This document shows, in pieces, positions 57,411 to 64,000 of a DNA stretch of 64,000 nt. The first letter of the stretch is position 1; every line of letters starts with the position of its first letter. Below the pieces are notes generated by a model. The model searched no databases, was not told the DNA's origin, and saw only the letters and a list, made by a program, of their open reading frames with translations. The position numbers were made by a program, and so were the translations under genes. The stretch spans positions 2,988,001 to 3,052,000 of the forward strand of contig NZ_CP048630.1 in NCBI RefSeq assembly GCF_010669125.1. The letters run 5' to 3'. The stretch comes from Ancylobacter pratisalsi. Its GTDB lineage: Bacteria > Pseudomonadota > Alphaproteobacteria > Rhizobiales > Xanthobacteraceae.

Positions 57411-57737
57411 TCAGCGCCGGGAGCTGGAGGTCAGAAGCCAGCCGATCGCCGCGCCGGTCAGTCCGGCGGCAACCACAAGGGCGAGCGGGTGCACCGACGC
57501 CTGGCGCGACAGCGCCTGCATGGAGCGGCCGTACAGGGCCTGCCCTGATTCCAGCGTGTCGTCGGCAAAGGCCATGGCGCGTTCGCGGGCTTCGCCGAAA
57601 ACATGGCTGCCGGCGTCGAGGGCCTCCTCATAGGCGCCTTCGGCCCGCAGGGCGGCATCGTGGCCGGCCCGGCCGGCGACGCTGCGCAGTCGTCCGCCGA
57701 CCTGACGGGCGGTGCCGGTGATACGATTGGTGCTCAT
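57411..57737 (-). CDS. Small CsbD/YqjD-like membrane-anchored protein
   Basis: 108 residues from the ATG at 57737. The N-terminal NRITGTARQVGGRLRSVAGR is CsbD-like, the middle is a charged helix and the C-terminus has one membrane segment (LALVVAAGLTGAAIGWLL) plus Arg-rich end, as in ElaB/YqjD-type proteins that anchor ribosomes to the membrane in stress. It is separated from the recombinase by the tRNA gene. Confidence 0.75.
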   Translation of the reverse strand: MSTNRITGTARQVGGRLRSVAGRAGHDAALRAEGAYEEALDAGSHVFGEARERAMAFADDTLESGQALYGRSMQALSRQASVHPLALVVAAGLTGAAIGWLLTSSSRR

Positions 57738-58047
57738 GATAACCTCTCGACTGGGTTGGCGTTGCATATGTTCGCGCCGCTGCCTGGCGTCGCGCTCACC
57801 CTCTAACGCCGGGGTAGCGGGAAAGGTTCACGCCCCGTGCGCCGAGCGGCGGCTGGCGGGCGCCGACGAAGCTGCCCGGGCGCCGCGATGGGCGCCGTTT
57901 TCCTTGACAGGACTGGGTTCGCCGTTTAAGGAGCGCCCTCGCGTGATGGGTGCCTGCGCCCACTATGCGTCTCAACTATCAACCGACCGAAAGAAGCCGG
58001 TCCCAGGCTGCAAGGCGGGAGATCGGGCTCGAACGAAAGGACAAAAC

Positions 58048-58356
58048 ATGTTCGCGGTCATTAAGACAGGTGGCAAGCAGTATCGCGTTGCCGCTGACGA
58101 ACTGCTCACCGTCGGCAAGATCGATGCCGAAGCTGGCGCTTCCGTGACCCTGCCGGTGCTGATGCTCGGCGGCGAAAGCCCGAAGGTCGGCGCTCCGCTG
58201 GTCGACGGCGCGGCGGTCACCGTCGAGGTCGTCAAGCATACTCGTGGCGCCAAGGTCATTGCGTTCAAGAAGCGCCGCCGGCAGAATTCGCGCCGGAAGA
58301 TCGGGCACCGCCAGGACTTCACCGTGGTCCGCGTGACCTCCATCACCGGCGCCTGA
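58048..58356 (+). CDS. rplU: 50S ribosomal protein L21
   Basis: 102 residues from the ATG at 58048. MFAVIKTGGKQYRVAADELL and VIAFKKRRRQNSRRKIGHRQ are diagnostic of bL21. It is the first gene of the rplU-rpmA unit and lies 32 bp before rpmA. Confidence 0.97.
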   Translation: MFAVIKTGGKQYRVAADELLTVGKIDAEAGASVTLPVLMLGGESPKVGAPLVDGAAVTVEVVKHTRGAKVIAFKKRRRQNSRRKIGHRQDFTVVRVTSITGA

Positions 58357-58388
58357 GACCGCCAAGCTGTAAGGAATAGGAGAGCACC

Positions 58389-58658
58389 ATGGCTCACAAA
58401 AAGGCAGGCGGTTCCTCCCGCAACGGTCGCGATTCGGCTGGTCGTCGTCTCGGCGTGAAGAAGTTCGGCAGCGAGAAGGTCGTGGCCGGCAACATTATTA
58501 TTCGTCAGCGCGGGACCAAGTGGCATCCCGGCGTGAATGTGGGCATGGGCAAAGACCATACCCTTTTTGCCCTTTGCGAGGGCCGAGTCGAATTCCGCGC
58601 CAAAGCCAATGACCGAACCTACGTAAGCGTTGTACCGGCCGCCGAGGCCGCCGAATAA
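58389..58658 (+). CDS. rpmA: 50S ribosomal protein L27
   Basis: 89 residues. [20 protein letters not shown] and [16 protein letters not shown] are diagnostic of bL27, which sits at the peptidyl transferase centre. Together with rplU it is followed by a strong terminator at 58748-58774. Confidence 0.97.
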   Translation: MAHKKAGGSSRNGRDSAGRRLGVKKFGSEKVVAGNIIIRQRGTKWHPGVNVGMGKDHTLFALCEGRVEFRAKANDRTYVSVVPAAEAAE

Positions 58659-58747
58659 AGACGGTGAGGTTCCTTGAAATCCCACCGGTCTCGCCCGACC
58701 AGTAGGATTTCCGGAACGTCCATGGGGACACCCCGGGTACCCGACAG

Positions 58748-58774
58748 GGGAGGCGAGGAAACCGCCTCCCTTTT
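58748..58774 (+). terminator. Rho-independent terminator after rpmA
   Basis: GGGAGGCG and CGCCTCCC pair perfectly over loop AGGAAAC and are followed by TTTT. It would end the rplU-rpmA transcript before the acetyltransferase gene. Confidence 0.85.
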
Positions 58775-58801
58775 GTCGTTCTTGCCCCCCAGGAGCCCCC
58801 C

Positions 58802-59470
58802 ATGACCATCGTTGAAGCGACCCCCGGGTCAAGCCTTGCCGAGAGCAGTACCGCCGTCCTCGAAACCGGCCGCCTGATCCTGCGCGTGCCCCGGATCGAG
58901 GACATGGCCTGGATCGCGGAGCTCGCCGACAATCGCAAGGTCGCGGAGATGACCGCGAACATTCCCCACCCCTATGGGATGGCGGATGCCGCAGCCTTCA
59001 TCGCCAATCTTCCGGGAGGGCGCGAGGCGGTGACCTTCGCGGTGTTCCTCAAGAATGAGGCGGCGCTGCGGGGCGCGGAGGCGTCCACCTTCGGCCCACC
59101 GATCCCGGTGGGGATGTGCGGCTTCAACCGCCGCGAGGACGACGTGCCCGAGATCGGCTACTGGCTCGGCGAACCCTATTGGGATCGCGGGCTCGCCACC
59201 GAGGCGACGCGGGCGCTGATCGACCATGCCTTCGGCGACAGCGACCTCGACGCGCTGGTCGGTTCGGCACGCGTGGTCAATCCGGCCTCGCGCCGGGTGC
59301 TGGAGAAGTGCGGCTTCCAGTGGACCGGGGTCGGGCTGACGCGGGTGCGCGCGCTCGGCGCTTCGGTGCCGGTGGACCGCTTTCGTCTCGAACGCCGGCT
59401 GTGGAGCTCGCTGCGCGCCTGGGGCGCCAGCGCGCATCCGATCCGGCGCGATATCGATACCCGGCACTGA
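58802..59470 (+). CDS. GNAT-family N-acetyltransferase (RimJ/RimL-like)
   Basis: 222 residues. ETGRLILRVPRIEDMAWIAE begins the fold; GYWLGEPYWDRGLATEATRA is the acetyl-CoA loop region (x-R-G-L-A-T-E-A), and VNPASRRVLEKCGF is the RimJ/RimL-type terminal motif. It modifies a protein N-terminus or small molecule. The location between rpmA and obgE is common in Rhizobiales. Confidence 0.93.
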   Translation: MTIVEATPGSSLAESSTAVLETGRLILRVPRIEDMAWIAELADNRKVAEMTANIPHPYGMADAAAFIANLPGGREAVTFAVFLKNEAALRGAEASTFGPPIPVGMCGFNRREDDVPEIGYWLGEPYWDRGLATEATRALIDHAFGDSDLDALVGSARVVNPASRRVLEKCGFQWTGVGLTRVRALGASVPVDRFRLERRLWSSLRAWGASAHPIRRDIDTRH

Positions 59471-60574
<1,104 letters not shown>

Positions 60575-60729
60575 CCCGCATGCCCGTGATCCGCCCGCCC
60601 GTGCCCCACGGCGCGTACTCTCCGCACCGATACACACGCTCCCTCGCCTGACACCGCGCCATAGAGACTGGCGCGGGGAGGGCAGGGCCCCTTGTGAGGC
60701 CTCCCGCGCCGCTGGGCTCGCTGAAGCGC

Positions 60730-60767
60730 GACACATGAAGCTGCAGCGCAAGACACATGAAGCTGCA
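60730..60767. repeat. 16-bp direct repeat, period 22, between obgE and phage module
   Basis: GACACATGAAGCTGCA occurs at 60730-60745 and 60752-60767. The flanking gap (60575-60878) shows no gene. Its place right between core chromosome and phage genes makes it a possible attachment or regulator site; this is inference. Confidence 0.5.
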
Positions 60768-60790
60768 CCAATGACGCGGGATCAAGAGAG

Positions 60791-60814
60791 CCCTCTCAGA
60801 GGCACGTGAGAGGG
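60791..60814. terminator. Hairpin at the end of the phage module
   Basis: CCCTCTCA and TGAGAGGG pair perfectly over an 8-base loop. There is no long T-run, so it is only a possible terminator for the minus-strand phage operon (last stop at 60879). Confidence 0.45.
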
Positions 60815-60878
60815 ATCTTAACAGCGTGCCGGCGATGGTAGTCCCAACTCACGGCCGGACCACGGCTTGCTTGCTACC

Positions 60879-62183
60879 CTAGACCAAGAGGTCCTGCGCG
60901 ATCATCTGATCGAGGCCGTAGCGAATGGAGGCCGCCATGCGCGGCGCGTACACCTGCTGATGGCCCCACTCGTTGGGATGGGTGGGGTCCGGCGAGTATG
61001 GCGCCGGGCGGCCGATAGCGAGGTCGGCATTGCCGAGACCATTGGGCGCATAAACCGCGCCGCCCCCAATAATCCAGGCCGTATGCGGGTAGTTCGGGCC
61101 GGCCTGCGTGTAGCCGACCGTGTCGGTGTACCATACGTTCTTGCGGCCCGCGCAGGCGGCGCGCTGGCCGGCGCGATACTGGCTTGATGCGTCGTAGGTC
61201 GATGGAAAGCTGTTTGAAAATTTGCTGTAGACGAAAAATAGGCAGTGCGGCAGCGCCGCCTGGGCGAGGTCGAGATAGTCCGACACCTGCTGCTCGGCCG
61301 ACATGACGGACTCGCTGTCGTTGGTTCCGAGAGTCAGGAGGGCGAAGTGCGGATTGACGGACGTCAGGTCGCCGAGACGCTGGAAGGCGTTGTAGCGCGT
61401 GCCCACGGCATCCGCGAGATAACCGGTCGCGCCGCTGCCAGACGCCCGCAGATCGCGCGTGCCCAAATGGTATGGCAGGCTCGCGCCGAAGCCGTAGCCC
61501 CAGAGATCCGTAGGAAGACCATTCGCGCCGCCCTCCGTGAAGCTGTCACCTATGATGACGCCGCGAAGATCGTCGTATGGCTTCGGCGCCGGCCACACCC
61601 GATCCAGAGGCGACGCGCACCGGACGCCACGAAAATAAAAATTTCCAGCGGCATAAATCTCGTAGAGCCGCGGCTTTCTGGTTCCGTTCTCAATACGGAT
61701 ATGCCACGGCGCACCTGCGCCCTCGTTGATGGCCAGACCTCCCTCGTGCGCAAATTCATCCTTGATGAGGATGCGCACACCGCCCGTCGGTGATCGGAAT
61801 GCTAGCGCAAGATCGGGAGCATCGGAATTGAACGCTACCATCGGGGCTGAACCGCCTGTCGTCGAGGTGGCACTGTACGTGACCACAGCGCCGGGTCCCA
61901 TGTAACGGGTTCCGCCGACGTTATATTCGTCCCATGCCCCCCGCAGAAAAGTGAAGCACTTATCTCGCACGTCAGGGGCATGGAAAAACGTATCGCCGCT
62001 ACCGTAGGGATTGGTGGCGCCGGGCACCGTGATCGTCGGCGGGGACGCGGTAAGAACCGGCACCTTGGCGGCGGACATGGCGCTGCGCAGCCGCAGCGCG
62101 GTCCACAAGGCCGAGCCCGGAAGAACGCGGAGCATGCCGGGTCTGGTGAGGCCACCCGCCAGCTCGATATCGATCTCGTTCAT
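60879..62183 (-). CDS. Phage SGNH/GDSL-type hydrolase
   Basis: 434 residues from the ATG at 62183, which overlaps the preceding stop (ATGA). The catalytic blocks are visible: VIIGDSFTEGG (block I Ser), LLTLGTND (block III) and PDPTHPNEWGHQ (block V Asp-His). The first ~200 residues form a separate beta-rich domain. On a phage tail-fibre operon such an enzyme is likely a receptor-modifying deacetylase or esterase. Confidence 0.8.
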   Translation of the reverse strand: MNEIDIELAGGLTRPGMLRVLPGSALWTALRLRSAMSAAKVPVLTASPPTITVPGATNPYGSGDTFFHAPDVRDKCFTFLRGAWDEYNVGGTRYMGPGAVVTYSATSTTGGSAPMVAFNSDAPDLALAFRSPTGGVRILIKDEFAHEGGLAINEGAGAPWHIRIENGTRKPRLYEIYAAGNFYFRGVRCASPLDRVWPAPKPYDDLRGVIIGDSFTEGGANGLPTDLWGYGFGASLPYHLGTRDLRASGSGATGYLADAVGTRYNAFQRLGDLTSVNPHFALLTLGTNDSESVMSAEQQVSDYLDLAQAALPHCLFFVYSKFSNSFPSTYDASSQYRAGQRAACAGRKNVWYTDTVGYTQAGPNYPHTAWIIGGGAVYAPNGLGNADLAIGRPAPYSPDPTHPNEWGHQQVYAPRMAASIRYGLDQMIAQDLLV

Positions 62184-62401
62184 TGGCGCACCCACCGGCT
62201 GACCGTCGCGAAATTTCCGGCGGCGTCGCGGGTGATTGTCTGAACCCACGTTGTCGATCCATCGGAGATGGTCGTCGTCAGCAGATTATAGGCCGGGTCG
62301 CGGGTGACTGCCGTCACTGCGTAGCTGTCTGGATAGATCATCACCCCGGTGTCATCGAGCACACCAATGCGTGCCGCGCCAGCCGTGTCTGAAACGCGCA
62401 T
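62180..62401 (-). CDS. Small phage protein of unknown function
   Basis: 73 residues with a GGAGG ribosome-binding sequence. RVSDTAGAARIGVLDDTGVM then beta-type sequence (TRDPAYNLLTTTISDG; WVQTITRDAAGNFATVSRWV). No family recognised. It overlaps both the preceding and following genes (TGATG and ATGA), as in compact phage operons. Confidence 0.7.
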   Translation of the reverse strand: MRVSDTAGAARIGVLDDTGVMIYPDSYAVTAVTRDPAYNLLTTTISDGSTTWVQTITRDAAGNFATVSRWVRQ

Positions 62402-63327
62402 CAGAACCTCCAGAATCCATCAAGGAAAACGATTTCAAGCCGCGCATCCGCGACATCGACGATGAGCGTCGATCCGTCGAGAAAACTCTCATCGACCGCA
62501 TCCAGCGTGAGAGCGGATGCGGCGGCATTGCCGTCGACCATCACCCCCACCGTGTCGCCCTCGCCCGGCGCCGCCGGCATGGACCATGTCAGTGGCCCGG
62601 CCGAAAGATCAGCAAGGATGCGGGAGCCCGCGACCAGCTCATGTCCATCTGCCGCGATGCGGGTGAAGCGGGTCGCCGCGATGGCCTGATCGCGCGCCGC
62701 AATCGCGGCGTCCTGTGCGGTTGTGGCCAATTCCGCAGCATTCACGGCAGTCTGTGCCGCCGGCACCGCGAGTGCGGCTGCCTCTACCGCCGCTGCGCGG
62801 TCCCCGGCAACGCCCGATCCGTCGAGCATGAGCACCCAGTCGGCCGAGCCGAACGAGGGTTCTTCGCTGGTCTGTTGCCGCGCGTACCAGAGCGAATTCG
62901 CGGCGCTGACGGCGTCGCGCTCCTGATAGGTGCCAGCCAGCCAGTCTTCGCGATAAATGAGGCCGGGCGGCCCCTGTATCGCGAATAGCGGTCCGCTAAC
63001 CGGGACATAGGCGAGCATCTGTCCAGCGCCCGCGATTTTGACGCGGCCGGCGGCCAGCTTGAACCGGCCTCCACCGCGCAGGTCGAAGAAGTCGACGGCC
63101 GTGCCCGCGACGATGGCCGCAGCGGTCGCATCATCAAGCGTCAGGGCCACCGTATGAGGCGGCTCGATTGCCACCGGCCCGCCAATGCCGGAGAGCGTCA
63201 CCGGCTCGCCGGCGAGAGGCGTCAGCACGATCTCGACACCGTCGCTGCCGCCGGCATCCCACTCAGGGAAAGTCCAGCGGACGGTCCGGCCATGCTCGCC
63301 CCGCGTAATCGGCAGTTCGATCGCCAT
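62401..63327 (-). CDS. Phage tail-associated protein with Ala-rich helix
   Basis: 308 residues. The N-terminal beta domain (RWTFPEWDAGGSDGVEIVLT) is followed by GPPGLIYREDWLAGTYQERD and an Ala-rich stretch (AAVEAAALAVPAAQTAVNAA and AIAARDQAIAAT) that looks like a trimeric fibre shaft, then a beta C-terminal domain. It starts the cluster after the DUF4376-type gene with 2 bp between them. Confidence 0.75.
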   Translation of the reverse strand: MAIELPITRGEHGRTVRWTFPEWDAGGSDGVEIVLTPLAGEPVTLSGIGGPVAIEPPHTVALTLDDATAAAIVAGTAVDFFDLRGGGRFKLAAGRVKIAGAGQMLAYVPVSGPLFAIQGPPGLIYREDWLAGTYQERDAVSAANSLWYARQQTSEEPSFGSADWVLMLDGSGVAGDRAAAVEAAALAVPAAQTAVNAAELATTAQDAAIAARDQAIAATRFTRIAADGHELVAGSRILADLSAGPLTWSMPAAPGEGDTVGVMVDGNAAASALTLDAVDESFLDGSTLIVDVADARLEIVFLDGFWRF

Positions 63328-63329
63328 CG

Positions 63330-63860
63330 TCAGCTCCCGCCCGGCCAGGCGAACCCGTCGATGTCTTCAACCGATGTGATGGTTTCGGCGGCGATGCTGG
63401 CCAGCACATCGGCTTCGGCGGCGAAACTGGCTTGCACATGGGCACCAACGGCATTCGCAACCGCCGTGACCGCCGCCGCGTCGAGATCGACGAATCCGCT
63501 GTCCGCCTTGAACTTGATCACTGCCGCAGGATTGGCCTGCGCGAAGTTGTAGGCGCCGGCGATCATTGCTTGGCTGGCGCGGTCGGTTGCGATCACGTTA
63601 CCAGCAACCGTGATGCCGCCGGTCTCCACGGTATAGCGTTTGGCGGCGGCGTAGGCGGACAGGTCGACCGCTGGCGGAACGATCTCAGGCGGCGGCGCGA
63701 AAGTTACGCCGTCGAACGTCCATCCGGGCCGCACCTCTAGTGGGCACGGAACAAACTGCGCAGCGATCTCGGGCTCATACAACTCAGCCGGCGTGAGATC
63801 GCCGACATCGGGTGTGACATCGATCACGTCAGGCCCGACAATGTGCGCAAAGGTGCTCAT
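63330..63860 (-). CDS. DUF4376-domain phage protein
   Basis: 176 residues. AYAAAKRYTVETGGITVAGN and TDRASQAMIAGAYNFAQANP are the DUF4376 hallmarks, found in many tail-fibre assembly-linked proteins of Rhizobiales phages. The first ~65 residues are a variable N-terminal domain. It is on the minus strand with the rest of the module. Confidence 0.85.
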   Translation of the reverse strand: MSTFAHIVGPDVIDVTPDVGDLTPAELYEPEIAAQFVPCPLEVRPGWTFDGVTFAPPPEIVPPAVDLSAYAAAKRYTVETGGITVAGNVIATDRASQAMIAGAYNFAQANPAAVIKFKADSGFVDLDAAAVTAVANAVGAHVQASFAAEADVLASIAAETITSVEDIDGFAWPGGS

Positions 63861-63869
63861 GACGTATCC

Positions 63870-64000
63870 TCAATCCGGGGTGATGATGACCCAGCCGGAC
63901 GCACCAGAGCCGCCGGCAAGATCGCCAGTGCCGCCGCTGCCGCCGCCGCCGGGGAAGACGCCTTCTTGGCCCGCCGCCGTATTCGGGCCGGATGGCGCGC
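63870..64000 (-). CDS. Partial phage tail protein with glycine-rich C-terminus
   Basis: Runs off the right edge. The visible 42-residue C-terminus is Gly-rich (GVFPGGGGSGGTGDLAGGSG) and ends ASGWVIITPD, like many tail fibre or collar proteins. It is the first visible gene of this operon. Confidence 0.65.
   Translation of the reverse strand, partial: APSGPNTAAGQEGVFPGGGGSGGTGDLAGGSGASGWVIITPD

Overview
The window is high-GC alphaproteobacterial DNA. The rplU-rpmA-GNAT-obgE order, the oxidoreductase and ABC content and the recombinase/DUF3363 relaxase types fit Hyphomicrobiales (Rhizobiales), perhaps Xanthobacteraceae; the family-level placement is inference. No tool was run; all family names rest on motifs recognised in the translated sequence.

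Layout. (1) 1-1174: edge-truncated, frameshifted gene of unknown function. (2) 1381-9555: catabolic/transport block on the minus strand (TauE-like permease, CMD-family protein, HpaD-like extradiol dioxygenase, SsuABC-type ABC transporter), divergent from a plus-strand operon (fumarylacetoacetate-hydrolase-like protein, GntR regulator, polysaccharide-deacetylase-like protein, FMN reductase) across an AT-rich promoter with palindromes. (3) 9556-12985: decayed region with a recombinase-associated small-ORF remnant, a broken siderophore-interacting protein gene, an intact SDR epimerase, a broken MmyB-type regulator and the first copy of a ~90 bp dispersed repeat. (4) 12986-19998: secreted hydrolases, CMD protein, cupin, P460-type cytochrome, DUF4405 membrane protein, LysR regulator, flavodoxin and aldo/keto reductase. 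(5) 20343-29171: complete fecI-fecR-TonB receptor-FhuF-FecBCDE-type ferric siderophore uptake locus, all on the minus strand. (6) 29611-48239: truncated IS3 transposase, then a second redox/hydrolase block with Tat-exported dienelactone-hydrolase-like enzyme, LysR, two-subunit molybdenum hydroxylase, MFS exporter, zinc alcohol dehydrogenase, RibD-type reductase, amine-oxidase-type flavoprotein, cytochrome c, a CMD-CMD-cupin fusion, another LysR and another aldo/keto reductase. (7) 49140-57180: remains of an integrative element: isolated HTH gene, HUH relaxase, a DUF6119/TIGR04141-type gene split by an in-frame TGA, a divergent gene of unknown function, and a large serine recombinase abutting tRNA-Ser(CGA). 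(8) 57411-60574: core chromosome (small membrane protein, rplU, rpmA, acetyltransferase, obgE). (9) 60879-64000: minus-strand phage tail-fibre module ending in an SGNH hydrolase and running off the window.

Best observations: an exact 15-bp inverted repeat, ATGAG-N5-CTCAT, which contains the LysR box T-N11-A, occurs upstream of the exported hydrolase, the molybdenum hydroxylase and the alcohol dehydrogenase/MFS pair, with a one-mismatch copy just upstream of the LysR gene at 33444; this predicts a small regulon. The second is the DUF6119-like gene cut exactly in frame by one TGA, with a divergent unknown partner on a mobile element. The third is the gene-fused versus gene-split CMD/cupin modules found in the same window.
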